64,000 bases of DNA from Candidatus Rifleibacteriota bacterium (GCA_015232575.1 JADFZL010000001.1:496001-560000), one strand, 5' to 3'; shown: positions 17,777-27,880, numbered from the stretch's first letter. Notes: a model not told the origin generated them from the letters alone. Numbers and translations: made by a program.

Positions 17777-18970
17777 TCAATTTTCGCAAAACATAAACAT
17801 GCTTTTTTCACAATAATTCACAAGACTTTTCGATTCTTCATTATTACCAACACCTAATTTAGAGACTATTTCATCAGATATTTTTTCTATTGGCAGAATA
17901 CAGTCGACAAATCCAGTTTCAATTGCTGCCTTTGGCATTCCAAAAACTACGCTCGAAGCCTCATCTTGTGCAATAGCGATGCATTTATGACGCTTGAGAA
18001 GTCTAAGTCCCAGCGTTCCGTCATCACCCATTCCAGTCAGAATAATAGCCATTGCCCTGCCGGGAAAGCTATTTGCCGATGATCTGAAAAGATAATCTGC
18101 AGAGGGTTTACAGTTCTTTTCAGGCGGATCATCTGAAATAAGAATTTCTATCCCCCCGCTTGAAGTAGAATTCAGTTTCATCTGTTTTCCCCCGGGGGCA
18201 ATGTAAACTGTATCCTGCCGTGCTTTTTCCGCATTTTCGGCCTCTTTTACATACAGAGCACTCCTCTCATTCAGATCTTCGGCCAATGACTTTGTGAATA
18301 CCGGCGGCATGTGCTGAACAACAAAAATAGGAACTCCAATATGTTTTGGCAACCTTGGAATCAATTCAGAAAGAGCTCTTGGTCCCCCGGTTGAAACCGC
18401 AATAAGAACCATGGAGGGTTTACTTCTGTCGGAAACCTTAGCTTTTTTCTTGTCAGAGAAGTCTGGTTTAAGCCATGCTCTTTCCTTTTGCTCTGGAATT
18501 AACGAAAAATTCGTAATTTTTTTCTGCGACGCAGTTTTAGCGGATGAGAATATTTCTTTTATTTCACGCCGCCTTTGATAGACATTTAGAATCTGTTCAA
18601 GTTCAGCAAGAAGGTCATTTCTATTTTCCTCGTATGTACTCCTTGATGGCTTGGTAACAAAGTCAAAAGCCCCCATCTTAAGTGCTTTGATTGTAAGTTT
18701 ACTGCCTCTGGCAGTAAAAGAACTTACCACAACAATGTCTGTTTTTAGGTTTAAATTGCGAATTTCTTCAATGACCTGAAAGCCATCCATCTCAGGCATC
18801 TCAATATCAAGGGTAATCAAATCAGGTTTTAACGCCTGAATTTTGGCTATGGCAGACCTTCCACCGCCAGCAACAGCAATAACTTCTATGCCCTTAATTC
18901 TTGTAAGAGTGTCGCTTATCAATTTTCTAAAAACGACTGCATCATCAACAACAATAACTTTTATACTCAA
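17777..18970 (-). CDS. cheB: Chemotaxis response regulator / protein-glutamate methylesterase CheB
   Basis: 397 residues. The receiver domain (1-125) has VVDDAVVFRK and LITLDIEMPEMDGF with its phospho-accepting Asp. After a linker of about 60 residues, the methylesterase domain (about 185-380) shows the catalytic triad motifs VSTGGP (Ser), VQHMP (His) and TGMGDDGTLGL (Asp). It removes receptor methyl groups when phosphorylated by CheA. It follows cheA after a 170-bp gap that holds its own candidate promoter, and precedes cheR. It is the only CheB in the window, so it may serve both chemosensory modules. Confidence 0.94.
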   Translation of the reverse strand: MSIKVIVVDDAVVFRKLISDTLTRIKGIEVIAVAGGGRSAIAKIQALKPDLITLDIEMPEMDGFQVIEEIRNLNLKTDIVVVSSFTARGSKLTIKALKMGAFDFVTKPSRSTYEENRNDLLAELEQILNVYQRRREIKEIFSSAKTASQKKITNFSLIPEQKERAWLKPDFSDKKKAKVSDRSKPSMVLIAVSTGGPRALSELIPRLPKHIGVPIFVVQHMPPVFTKSLAEDLNERSALYVKEAENAEKARQDTVYIAPGGKQMKLNSTSSGGIEILISDDPPEKNCKPSADYLFRSSANSFPGRAMAIILTGMGDDGTLGLRLLKRHKCIAIAQDEASSVVFGMPKAAIETGFVDCILPIEKISDEIVSKLGVGNNEESKSLVNYCEKSMFMFCEN

Positions 18971-19061
18971 TTTTTTTCAGCTCCGCATCGACAGTCACAT
19001 TATCCTACAATTATTTTTGCAAAAACTGCCCTACCCGTGAATAAACGATTACCCACGGTTC

Positions 19062-19091
19062 ATTTATATCACTTATCCATATTATTTGCAA
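19062..19091 (-). promoter_or_regulatory. Candidate promoter for cheB-cheR
   Basis: On the minus strand TTGCAA (19091-19086) and TATAAA (19067-19062) are separated by 18 bp in the gap between cheA and cheB. It would allow cheB-cheR expression independent of the upstream hydrogenase/cheA genes. Confidence 0.4.
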
Positions 19092-19140
19092 ATCATCAAC
19101 TGCAATCAAATATTGTCAAAATTAGTTCGACCAGATGGTG

Positions 19141-22100
19141 TTATTTTTGCAGCTCCAAGCCGTCCATTGAAATTGCAAGGTGTTTATACAGGCTTTCCAG
19201 GAAATGATCACGGTCGAGTTTGATCTGATAGTCACTTATTCCTGCTGATAATCCGCTTTCCATATTCCCGGAATCTGACAGTGCAGTGAGAGCTATTATC
19301 GGAAGCTTTTGGAACCTCGGATCAGATCGAATAGTTTGGGCCAGCTCAATCCCTGACATTTCAGGCATTTCGATATCAGTAACAACGACACGGATTTTTT
19401 CACCAGTTTCCTGAAGCAGCTGCCATGCTTCGGCCCCATCAGAAGCTTCTATTACGTCAATTTTTTCCTGCTCCATACATCTTTTCACCTGTTTTCTGAA
19501 AAAGTCAGAATCATCAACAAGTAAAACAATCGGCTTTCTGTTGCCATCAAACTTAACAACAGGCCTTTTATTCTGAACCCAGTCCGGATATGTCTGCTGA
19601 ACAAGTTCATACATATCGACCATCAAAACTGTCTTATTTTTTATTATTGCAGAACCGACTATTCCCTTCTGCTGAAGAGTAGTCTGATCTATGTCAACAT
19701 GTGTTTCAAGAACGTCTACCGGCATTGCTGCGAGAAGACCCACTTCCCGGCCTGATATTCCAGAAACAATTACAGCAAGATCCTTATCAAGAGAAATTTT
19801 TTCTACATTAGCAACATCAGACAATGCAATAAGCGGAAGCGAAAATCCTCTATACTGCATTGTACGTCTTCCCGCAACAAATTCTATATGAGATTGATTT
19901 ATCCGTTCAACTCTCAGTACAAGTTCAAGTGGTACAGCACATTCCTCTGACTCAGAATTTTGAAAAGTAAGAAATACATGCGAGTCCCTGAATTTTTCAC
20001 GAATTGACTCCTCGCTGGCATGCAATGCCATGGTGTTTTCCGCTACTGCAGTCAGATTTGCCTTGCTTGCAAGCCCAGTGCTGTCAATAATCAAGGCAAC
20101 TTTACCATCCCCCATTATTGTTGCACCAGAGTATTCCTTCAATCCTTTCAAATGCCGCCCAAGTGGTTTCACAACGATTTCTTCTGTAGTATACAACTGA
20201 TCAACCACCAGTCCGAATTGAAATGTTCCAGTGGAAATAATAACAACATTGAGATCGCCTGACGCATGGTAACGTCGGTCCGGCGATGTTCTCATATCCG
20301 AAAAACCCGATGTATCAGAAGGTAAAACAGTGGCTCCTTCATAATTTTTACAGCGACGGTTTGAAACCCGTTTCCGCCTGCTGGGAATATACTTTCCGGT
20401 CTCTGGATCAGTCCAGCATTTATCAACTCCCAGAATTTCACTGAAATGGATAATCGGCATAAGTTTCCCACGAAGGTTCAGAACCTCGGCTTCACCAACA
20501 GTTTCTATCCGTCGTGTAATCTGTTCCACTGGTATTCGCATCAATTCGACAACATCTATCTGCGGAATTGCAAAACGATCATTTCCCAAAGAGAAAATAA
20601 GCGACGGAATTATTGCAAGTGTCAAAGGAAGCTTGATTCTGAAAAGCGACCCGCGCCCTATCTCTGACTCTATTTCTATTTTTCCACCAAGACGATCAAG
20701 GTTGGTTTTTACAACATCCATGCCAACGCCCCGCCCCGAAACGTCAGAAATTTTCTCAGCTGTTGACAACCCCGGCAAAAATATGAGAAACATTTTTTCC
20801 TTTTCTGACATATTCTGAAGTTTTTCCTGAGTAATAAGACCTTTTCTGATAGCACTCTGAGCAACCTTCTCAGAATCAATTCCCTTTCCATCATCTGAAA
20901 GTTCTATCACAACCTGCCCCGCTTCATGGAATGCCCTTATTTTAACCGTTCCAGAATTATTTTTTCCTGATTTTGAACGTGTTTCAGGAGTCTCAATACC
21001 ATGATCACAAGCATTTCTTACCATATGTGTCAAAGGGTCGCTCAAACCTTCAATGAGGGTTTTATCCATTTCTACTTCTTTACCCTCAACAATTATCTGA
21101 ATATCTTTTTTAAGCTCTTTGGAAAGATCCCGTACTAAACGTGGAAATTTAGCAAAAACACCACCAACAGGCTGCATGCGTGTTCGCATGATAGCTTCCT
21201 GAATTTCAGTGGTAACAAGATTTATTCTCTGACTTCCTGCAATTACACCCCTTGAATCATTCCCTGCAATAGCCTCCCTGAGCTGGTTTCTGCTGAGAAC
21301 AAGTTCCCCCGCAAGATTAACAAGATTTTCAAGAAGTTCAACTCCAACACGCAAGGTCGTTTCAGCCCTCTGAACCGTTTGCTCAGGCTTTTGAGGCAAC
21401 GAAACTTCAGACTGCACCGAAACAACCTGCTCGTTCGGCCTGACATCTGGCAATGCAGATCCTTTTTCCTCACTGGCAGGATTCTGTTCCGTAGACGCTT
21501 CATATAGTAAAGTAATTTTCTCAGCAGGAAGTTCAAGAATTTTGTCTATCTGAAATGGATCAACATCAGAGGCATATAGAATCTGCATTGGTATAACAGT
21601 AGTTTCATTCTGCTCAAGTGTTCCGGCAGAAAGAAAATCTATCTGCACATCAAGAAGTCTTCCAAATACAGTAAAAAGCTTTAGAAGCTCAAGAAGGGTT
21701 CTGTCCTTCAGATCAAAGTCACTGATAAAGTTGTATTCTGCAAAATACAGATATTGCTTATTTCTGCGAACTGAATCAAAGTCTGAATCAGAAAGCTTAA
21801 CAAGGCTTGATTTCGGAAGTTTTACAGAAGGCTGAGTCTTGTTGGGAACTTTTTTTCCGGCATACGGCGATGAAATATTTACCAAATCTTTAACACATTC
21901 TGAAATGTTCATGCCTTCGCAGCTTGAAACGTTATTAACCATTTCCCGAAGTTTATCAAATGCCTTCAACAACACAGATACAATTCCAGGTTCCGGTACA
22001 ATTATATTTGACCGCACAAGATCCAGTACTGTTTCTGTTTTATGAGCAAGTTCCTGCATTTTCCGAAAATCAAACAGACCGCTAGCACCTTTAATCGAAT

Positions 22101-22254
22101 GTGCTGCCCTAAACACTCTGTTGACTACATTTGAATCAACATCTTTTCCAGAATTTTCGATTTGCAAAAGATCGTTTTCAATATCATTCAACTGCTCTCT
22201 AGATTCAGCAATAAATTCCTTAAGTAACTCATCTCTGTCAATATCAAGGTTCAC
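19141..22254 (-). CDS. cheA: CheA-type histidine kinase fused to two CheW domains and a receiver (module 1)
   Basis: 1037 residues from GTG 22254, which has GGAGGG five bases upstream and aligns exactly with the start of the second CheA. An upstream extension is open but has no ribosome site. Domains: Hpt with RAAHSIKGASG (His52); a divergent P2-like middle; dimerisation segment LENLVNLAGELVLSRNQL; ATPase with HMVRNACDHGIE and DVSGRGVGMDVVK; a CheW domain; a second CheW-like domain (about 775-895); and a C-terminal receiver with LLVDDSDFFRK and VVTDIEMPEMSG. Receptor signals drive autophosphorylation and transfer to CheB, to its own receiver and probably to other regulators. No stand-alone CheY lies nearby, so the fused receiver may be the main output or a phosphate sink. 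It is a close paralogue of the CheA at 31786-34905. Confidence 0.93.
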   Translation of the reverse strand: MNLDIDRDELLKEFIAESREQLNDIENDLLQIENSGKDVDSNVVNRVFRAAHSIKGASGLFDFRKMQELAHKTETVLDLVRSNIIVPEPGIVSVLLKAFDKLREMVNNVSSCEGMNISECVKDLVNISSPYAGKKVPNKTQPSVKLPKSSLVKLSDSDFDSVRRNKQYLYFAEYNFISDFDLKDRTLLELLKLFTVFGRLLDVQIDFLSAGTLEQNETTVIPMQILYASDVDPFQIDKILELPAEKITLLYEASTEQNPASEEKGSALPDVRPNEQVVSVQSEVSLPQKPEQTVQRAETTLRVGVELLENLVNLAGELVLSRNQLREAIAGNDSRGVIAGSQRINLVTTEIQEAIMRTRMQPVGGVFAKFPRLVRDLSKELKKDIQIIVEGKEVEMDKTLIEGLSDPLTHMVRNACDHGIETPETRSKSGKNNSGTVKIRAFHEAGQVVIELSDDGKGIDSEKVAQSAIRKGLITQEKLQNMSEKEKMFLIFLPGLSTAEKISDVSGRGVGMDVVKTNLDRLGGKIEIESEIGRGSLFRIKLPLTLAIIPSLIFSLGNDRFAIPQIDVVELMRIPVEQITRRIETVGEAEVLNLRGKLMPIIHFSEILGVDKCWTDPETGKYIPSRRKRVSNRRCKNYEGATVLPSDTSGFSDMRTSPDRRYHASGDLNVVIISTGTFQFGLVVDQLYTTEEIVVKPLGRHLKGLKEYSGATIMGDGKVALIIDSTGLASKANLTAVAENTMALHASEESIREKFRDSHVFLTFQNSESEECAVPLELVLRVERINQSHIEFVAGRRTMQYRGFSLPLIALSDVANVEKISLDKDLAVIVSGISGREVGLLAAMPVDVLETHVDIDQTTLQQKGIVGSAIIKNKTVLMVDMYELVQQTYPDWVQNKRPVVKFDGNRKPIVLLVDDSDFFRKQVKRCMEQEKIDVIEASDGAEAWQLLQETGEKIRVVVTDIEMPEMSGIELAQTIRSDPRFQKLPIIALTALSDSGNMESGLSAGISDYQIKLDRDHFLESLYKHLAISMDGLELQK

Positions 22255-22459
22255 AATTACCCTCCGATAGGTTTTTAGCCAAATAAAACTCACTTCCTGG
22301 TTCTGTACAATCATGCATGAGCAAACCATCACTAAACTCAGATTTTCCAGAAATATTATGCCTTAATCTTGCTTTCAGATAACATAAAAAACCCAGCAGC
22401 AAGAGTATCAAAGCATATTCCAGGAGTATTACTCTTGCCGCCAAATAGCTTTCCAACAT
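22244..22459 (-). CDS. Possible small single-span membrane protein
   Basis: A 71-codon frame between the receptor and cheA1. Residues 10-28 (VILLEYALILLLLGFLCYL) form one convincing membrane segment followed by a basic stretch. It overlaps the cheA start by 11 bp. No ribosome site precedes the ATG, and the module 2 cheA has no equivalent neighbour. Without it, 22255-22482 would be a plain 228-bp spacer. Confidence 0.3.
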   Translation of the reverse strand: MLESYLAARVILLEYALILLLLGFLCYLKARLRHNISGKSEFSDGLLMHDCTEPGSEFYLAKNLSEGNCEP

Positions 22460-22482
22460 ATTAATTGTCAGCGAACAAATTT

Positions 22483-24408
22483 TCAGAGTCTGAATTTAGA
22501 CACAATTGCCTTAAGTTTTTCCGAAAGCTTTGATAACTCTGCTGAGTTTGAAAAAACCTGGCTGCTGGCACTTGCAATTTCGAGTGATGCCTTATTAACA
22601 ACAGCAATATCCCTGGCAATGTTTTTTGAAGCAGAAGTGTTCTGTAGTAGAACTGCATCAGCTTCCTTAACATCAACGGAAGTCTGGGCAATGTTCTGTG
22701 CCACATCTTTTGTAACAGACGATTGCTGTTCAATGGCAGATGCAATTGTAGTAACAATATTGCTGACTTCTCTAATAATCTGAGAAATTTTGTCAATATC
22801 TGTTATGGCAATTGATGTAGATGACTGAATGCCATTAATTTTTGCCTTGATATCTTCCGTTGCTTCAGCAGTCTGCTTGGCAAGTTCCTTTATTTCATTT
22901 GCAACAACTGCAAATCCCCTGCCTGCAGATCCAGCGCGTGCAGCTTCAATTGTCGCATTCAGAGCAAGAAGATTTGTCTGGGCAGAAATACTATTGATGG
23001 TCTCTGTTACTTTTCCAATTTCTTTTGCAGAATGACCGAGTTGCTTCATCTGTTCAGTTACCTTCTGCGCCTGGTTATTTGCTTGGCTACTGATCACCCT
23101 TGCCTTTTCGGTATTACCTGATATCTCTCCAATCGTAGCGCTCAATTCTTCTGTTGCAGTAGCGACAGAAAGGAGTTTGGAAGCAGATTCTTTCATTCTT
23201 GCGGCAATTCCAATACTGCTCTCGCTCATATCATCTGCCGCCTTGACAACCATTGCTGACTTTCCAGTAGTATTTTCAGCCCCTTCAGACAATTTTTCAG
23301 AAACAGACGACAATTCTTTTGATGAATCAACAAGAGTCTGAATAACATTGCTCATTTCAGTAAAGATCTGAAAAAGCTGTTTTACCATCATGCTCAAAGC
23401 TTGCATTGCAGTATCGTGAGGTGAGCGCTCTCTGATTTCAACTTTCAGATTTCCGTCAGCAATGCTTCCTGCCACTTCGGATATTATATTCATAGCATCG
23501 GTCATGCGCATCATGCTCTTTCCAAGCACATCTTTATCCGATGAAAGTTTGATCTGGACTCTCAGATCACCCAACGCCAACTTATCCGCAACTCCAGCCT
23601 GAGCATGAATTGCAGAAATAACTGAACCGATCGCCTGTGATAAAATTCCAATTTCATCACGTCTTTCTTTTAAATACTGTGGAATATTCTGATTTACATC
23701 GCCAAGCGACAGCTCACCAAGAATCTCAACTAGATCAGAAAGCGGCTTTGCAACCTCTTTTTTCATAAGAAAAACTGTTGTAAAAAAAAGAACCATAATT
23801 GCTGCAATCAATGAAAGCAGAGAATTTGAAAAAAGATTCCTTCTGGTCTGTTCTATGGAGTTCTGAGCTGAAATGTTTGCGTTGAGGAGTGCCTTGTTGG
23901 AAAATTTAAAAAAAGTAATGCCCCCGATATCACCAACTTTCCAGTTGTGGTGGCATCTTATACAATCCGGAGTATTGATTTGGGGATAATAGATTTCAAA
24001 ACAATCACTTGCCTTTATCTGAAGGTTCGTTCGTGTTTTTTCAATTTCTTCCCTTACCTTATCAGATAACTTACCACCAATCCTTGCATCCTCAGAGGAA
24101 TGGGTGATAACACCGTTCTTGGCAAAAAGAGAACATTCTTCTAATCCCTTGACCTTTTTCTGTTCTCTCAGGAGGCTTGTATATTTTTCCATTTCTCCCC
24201 GATTCAGTGAACCAGCAATCGAATAACTAACAGATTCAGATATATTATTGATCGCTGTCATACTCTCATCTGAAAGAATACTGATCTGATCATCTGCAAG
24301 TTTTGAAATCGCATTTGAAATCGAACAGTATTGAATATACTGACCTATTGCCATAACAAAAAAAAGTGCACCCATTATCCATATAATTAATTTGGTATGT
24401 AATTTCAT
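22483..24408 (-). CDS. Methyl-accepting chemotaxis protein with periplasmic CxxCH sensor domain
   Basis: 641 residues. TM1 is at about 9-28, the periplasmic domain at 30-190, TM2 at about 195-215. Two HAMP-like segments (about 217-340) and the cytoplasmic signalling hairpin follow, with tip [20 protein letters not shown]. The periplasmic domain contains [11 protein letters not shown] (Cys149, Cys152, His153), a c-type haem attachment motif, within a Tll0287-like (DUF3365) context. Similar haem-c receptors are known from Geobacter, where they are proposed redox sensors. Haem attachment is inferred from the motif. The ATG has AGAGGA upstream. It lies 120 bp downstream of the hydrogenase small subunit and upstream of cheA1, so an electron- or redox-sensing role linked to the hydrogenase is plausible. 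Confidence 0.9.
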   Translation of the reverse strand: MKLHTKLIIWIMGALFFVMAIGQYIQYCSISNAISKLADDQISILSDESMTAINNISESVSYSIAGSLNRGEMEKYTSLLREQKKVKGLEECSLFAKNGVITHSSEDARIGGKLSDKVREEIEKTRTNLQIKASDCFEIYYPQINTPDCIRCHHNWKVGDIGGITFFKFSNKALLNANISAQNSIEQTRRNLFSNSLLSLIAAIMVLFFTTVFLMKKEVAKPLSDLVEILGELSLGDVNQNIPQYLKERRDEIGILSQAIGSVISAIHAQAGVADKLALGDLRVQIKLSSDKDVLGKSMMRMTDAMNIISEVAGSIADGNLKVEIRERSPHDTAMQALSMMVKQLFQIFTEMSNVIQTLVDSSKELSSVSEKLSEGAENTTGKSAMVVKAADDMSESSIGIAARMKESASKLLSVATATEELSATIGEISGNTEKARVISSQANNQAQKVTEQMKQLGHSAKEIGKVTETINSISAQTNLLALNATIEAARAGSAGRGFAVVANEIKELAKQTAEATEDIKAKINGIQSSTSIAITDIDKISQIIREVSNIVTTIASAIEQQSSVTKDVAQNIAQTSVDVKEADAVLLQNTSASKNIARDIAVVNKASLEIASASSQVFSNSAELSKLSEKLKAIVSKFRL

Positions 24409-24528
24409 GTCTTATCCTCTATTATCTTCAGAGCTGGTACATGTTTTATGCAACAGCCCGGCAAACGTTGAAAAAAGCAAAGAACTATTCAATTTTTGTA
24501 ATATACCTTCAAAACATCTCTATATTTC

Positions 24529-25479
24529 TTATTTGACACTATCAGAAGCTTTTTCCTTCTCAGAAGTTATTGCTTGTGCAAAGGTAACCAGGGGAAGATT
24601 TTTTTTGTGGGAAAATTCTTCAAAAGAACAACCGATACAAGGTGCATTGGCTTTGATACAACTATTAACCCCACCATTCCAAGCTCTGATAGTGCAGTCT
24701 GCTTTTGTAACAGGTCCTAAGCATCCCAAGCGGAACAAGCAGCCCTGATCCCCAAAAAATGCTGCAAACTTTTCTCTCTCATAATCTGCAAATCTCTGGC
24801 ATTGATCGTGTAAATGTCTGCTGAAAAACATTTTTGGACGCCCAAAGTCATCAAGCAAAAGTTTCCCAAGTCCGAATGCCGCAACAAAAGCAAGAGTGCC
24901 AACGATCCAGTCCGGATGTGAAGGACAGCCAGGAATTAAAATTACCGGCTTTGAAATTCCAGAAGACTTGAGATATTCAGGCACACTTTGTGCGCCTGTT
25001 ACGTTACCCTCAGCTGCCGGAATTCCGCCCCAGGTTGCACATGTTCCAACTGCAACTACAGCAATGGCGGATTTTGCTGCTTCGCTGACCTGAACGGTGA
25101 AGTTTTTTCCTCCAACGACACATGCTTCAGGAACAGCAACAGGTATGGAACCTTCGATAACAAGAATGTACCCACCTGCAGAGATACTTTTATTTATTAG
25201 GTCAGTTGCTTTATAACCTGTAGCCGTAGAAAGATTCGAATGAAAGAGAAGGGAAATCTTTTTGGTAAGAACTTCAGCAATACTAAGAGGAGTTGTATTC
25301 AGCAGCGATATTGAACAACCAGAACAACTCTGTCCCTGCAACCATAAAACCTTCGTATTGCTGACAGCTAAATTTAACAGGGACTCTGCAAGTTCTCCTG
25401 CGGCAGTTCGATTCAAACCCATCATTGCAGCAAGTGAAGCAGCATATTTAAGAAAACTTCTTCTTGATAAATCGGGCAT
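24529..25479 (-). CDS. [NiFe]-hydrogenase small subunit, Tat-exported
   Basis: 316 residues from ATG 25479, chosen because AGGAG lies eight bases upstream; a start 15 codons earlier overlaps the large-subunit gene. The N-terminus has the Tat motif SRRSFLK (residues 5-11) and a hydrophobic stretch, so the dimer is probably exported folded to the periplasm. Iron-sulphur ligands are present: CSGC (52, 55), GTCATWGG and PGCPSHPDW for the proximal cluster, then HLHDQC, GCLFRLGC and CIKANAPCIGC for the medial and distal clusters. It passes electrons from the large-subunit active site. There is no C-terminal membrane anchor and no cytochrome partner gene. The large-then-small gene order is the reverse of the usual one. 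Confidence 0.93.
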   Translation of the reverse strand: MPDLSRRSFLKYAASLAAMMGLNRTAAGELAESLLNLAVSNTKVLWLQGQSCSGCSISLLNTTPLSIAEVLTKKISLLFHSNLSTATGYKATDLINKSISAGGYILVIEGSIPVAVPEACVVGGKNFTVQVSEAAKSAIAVVAVGTCATWGGIPAAEGNVTGAQSVPEYLKSSGISKPVILIPGCPSHPDWIVGTLAFVAAFGLGKLLLDDFGRPKMFFSRHLHDQCQRFADYEREKFAAFFGDQGCLFRLGCLGPVTKADCTIRAWNGGVNSCIKANAPCIGCSFEEFSHKKNLPLVTFAQAITSEKEKASDSVK

Positions 25480-25499
25480 TATTTTCACTCCTTTCGCTG

Positions 25500-27011
25500 T
25501 CAGTGAACTGCACATGCTATACACGGATCGAATGAGCGAACAACCCTGGCTGCTTCAATCGGATTATCCGGATCAACAACAGGTGTACCAATAAGAGCTT
25601 GTTCAACAGGTCCCGGGATGCCCTGATCATCCTTGGGAGAACAGTTCCATGTGGTCGGTACAATACATTGATAGTTATCAATTTTCCCGTCTTCAACTTT
25701 AATCCAGTGGCTCAGCGCTCCTCTTGGAGCTTCAATAAAACCTACTCCCCGACCTGAGGCCGGAACCGTAAATTTTGTAATAGTGGGTTCCCCAGGAACA
25801 ATCTGAGAAATCCATTCAAGGCATTTTTTAGCAATGACCCTAGCTTCCAGGGCTCTTATTGCGTGTCTTCCGAGGACTGAAACAAGAGCAGAAGGTTCAA
25901 GACTCAGATCTGAAGTGAGTTTCATAATTTCAACAGTGAGAGGATTTGATGAATCCTTCATTGAAACAAGAGCCCGTGCAAGTGGACCCACTTCCATCGC
26001 TTTTCCGCGATACCTCGGTGCCTTCAGCCATGAATATGCGTTATTTTTATGTGCAGCCGGAACAGTATCTCCACTGAACGGATGAAGTCCTGAAGCAGAA
26101 GAAAAGTAAGAATAACCTGTGTCTTCAGAAAAAGAAGATTCAACAATGGTCGATAAGCTGCCATCAATAATTACACCAGCCGGAAGCAGGTTCTGTGTTC
26201 TTTCATTATTTTCAGGAAAAACACCCGCCGAAAGATAATTTCCTTTCCATGAGCCAAGTTTGAAATATTCAGGAAATGCTTTGGCAACTTCGACTACATC
26301 TGGAATATAAGAAGAATTAATAAATTTTAAAAGTTTCTCCATTATGGAACGGTAACCTTCAATTTTATCAATGGTAACCATTTCTGTTACGCCACCAGGT
26401 ACAAAAACAGCAGCATGAGGTATTTTCCCGCAGAAAAGAGCTGCTGCCTGGTGTGCAATTCTTCGCATTTCCAGAGCTTCGAGATAATGCTTTATTGCTG
26501 CTATATTGAGTTCAAAGTTTTCTGCATATTTTGCATCATATCTTGGCAAGAAAGGTACGGCTGGATATAATTGTTTTGACGCAAGCTGGGTTTTAACCCA
26601 ATCACGCAAGTCTGTCAGATCGTCATCCTTACCCTGGTAGGCTGTAATTGCTGCAATATCAATAAAATCAAGTGCACAGAGGTGATAAAAGTGAATCAGG
26701 TGTGATTGAATGTAATTTGCACCAAGAATGAGATTTCTGAGCAGTCTTCCGTTTGTGGGTGGGGTTACGTTGAATGCTTTTTCCTGTGCAAAAACAGATG
26801 CAGTACCATGTGATATGGGACATACTCCACATATTCTCTGGGTAATAAACTGTGCATCTGTTGGCGCCCTCCCCCTGAGAATTGTTTCAAAACCTCTAAA
26901 CATCTCACCGGAACATTCTGATTTGTACACTTTTCCATCGGCAACTTCGACCTTAATTGCCAGGTGCCCCTCAATTCTGGTGACAGGGTCGATCTTAATA
27001 ATTTTCTCCAT
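25500..27011 (-). CDS. [NiFe]-hydrogenase large (catalytic) subunit without C-terminal extension
   Basis: 503 residues. The Ni-Fe ligands are present as RICGVCPISH (Cys61, Cys64) and DPCIACAVH (Cys497, Cys500). The C-terminal motif, including A-R-x-x-R-S-F before DPC, fits the group 1 uptake pattern. The reading frame stops directly after the final His503. Most [NiFe] enzymes carry an extra peptide here that a specific protease removes after nickel insertion; it is missing. Lack of this extension is known in H2-sensing hydrogenases and some group 4 enzymes. No hyp, protease or cytochrome b gene is in the window. It lies 37 bp after a STAS gene and 20 bp before the small-subunit start, inside a chemosensory operon. 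Confidence 0.95.
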   Translation of the reverse strand: MEKIIKIDPVTRIEGHLAIKVEVADGKVYKSECSGEMFRGFETILRGRAPTDAQFITQRICGVCPISHGTASVFAQEKAFNVTPPTNGRLLRNLILGANYIQSHLIHFYHLCALDFIDIAAITAYQGKDDDLTDLRDWVKTQLASKQLYPAVPFLPRYDAKYAENFELNIAAIKHYLEALEMRRIAHQAAALFCGKIPHAAVFVPGGVTEMVTIDKIEGYRSIMEKLLKFINSSYIPDVVEVAKAFPEYFKLGSWKGNYLSAGVFPENNERTQNLLPAGVIIDGSLSTIVESSFSEDTGYSYFSSASGLHPFSGDTVPAAHKNNAYSWLKAPRYRGKAMEVGPLARALVSMKDSSNPLTVEIMKLTSDLSLEPSALVSVLGRHAIRALEARVIAKKCLEWISQIVPGEPTITKFTVPASGRGVGFIEAPRGALSHWIKVEDGKIDNYQCIVPTTWNCSPKDDQGIPGPVEQALIGTPVVDPDNPIEAARVVRSFDPCIACAVH

Positions 27012-27048
27012 TATCTATTCCTCAAATGTGATATGTGTAAAACATCAA

Positions 27049-27372
27049 TTATTGTACCAACAATCCATTATCAATATCAAACTTACCGTAGATGCTGAGA
27101 ATTTTAAAGAACTCTGACAGTTCGGGTGAAAGATTTTTCAGTTGAAAGGAAGCTCCGTTTGCTTTTACGGAATTATGGGTTGCCAAAAGAAGGGCAATCC
27201 CATGAGAATCAATCTTCTTGCATGAATGCATGTCAAGAATAACTTTTTTTGCTTTACACTCAAGATTTTTCTTAAAGAAAAATCTTGCATGCGATATCAA
27301 ATCAGCAGTTAAATCTGTATTAAGAACCAGTTGAAGAGTATTCTCCTCGCTAATAAATTCACTTTTCAGCAT
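27049..27372 (-). CDS. STAS-domain protein (anti-anti-sigma type), module 1
   Basis: 107 residues from ATG 27372 (AAGGA upstream); an earlier frame extension lacks a ribosome site. A single STAS domain with VILDMHSCKKIDSHGIALLL; the Ser in DSHG is at the usual phosphorylation site of SpoIIAA/RsbV proteins. It is the first gene of the hydrogenase-MCP-cheA-cheB-cheR operon. A close paralogue, also 107 residues, heads the other module. STAS proteins usually bind an anti-sigma kinase; none is seen here. It may connect chemosensory output to partner switching, which is inference. Confidence 0.85.
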   Translation of the reverse strand: MLKSEFISEENTLQLVLNTDLTADLISHARFFFKKNLECKAKKVILDMHSCKKIDSHGIALLLATHNSVKANGASFQLKNLSPELSEFFKILSIYGKFDIDNGLLVQ

Positions 27373-27718
27373 ATTGAATCCTTTCGGAAATTTTGTTTTA
27401 TATTTACTGAACATTCACAAACAAAAACCAGATAACAAGAAGAAATATCCAAGTTCACATATTAAATCTCCCTTTATAATATTGCTTACAACGCTTCTGA
27501 ATTCCCCAAATCCAAAACCACCAGCATACGGGATAAAATCAATTTTCCGAGTAGCAAAAAACAAATCCAGACGAACAATTGAAGATCGTGGATTGATGCG
27601 CTATTTTCAATACAAGCAAATAAATACTACTGCATCATTTTAGATCTGATTAGCAAAAGTTTTATGGTGCTTTAAATCAATTCTTATTTAACTTTCACTT
27701 TATCTCGAAAAGAAAACC

Positions 27719-27753
27719 GAGTTTCACACGAAAAAAATATCCGTGTAAAACTC
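27719..27753 (-). terminator. Terminator-like hairpin downstream of the cheW operon
   Basis: GAGTTTCACACG (27719-27730) pairs with CGTGTAAAACTC (27742-27753), 11 of 12 bases, across an 11-nt A/T loop. Read on the minus strand it is followed by GGTTTTCTTTTC, a broken T-tract. Confidence 0.45.
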
Positions 27754-27880
27754 TATATCTATATGATGCGTAAACGCAAAAAGGTTACAAAAATTATTCA
27801 TAATAAATACATTATAAGGATATTGGTGTTTTCCTATTTTTCACCTAAAAGAGCAAGATTTGAGAAACGCAGATCTGAAT

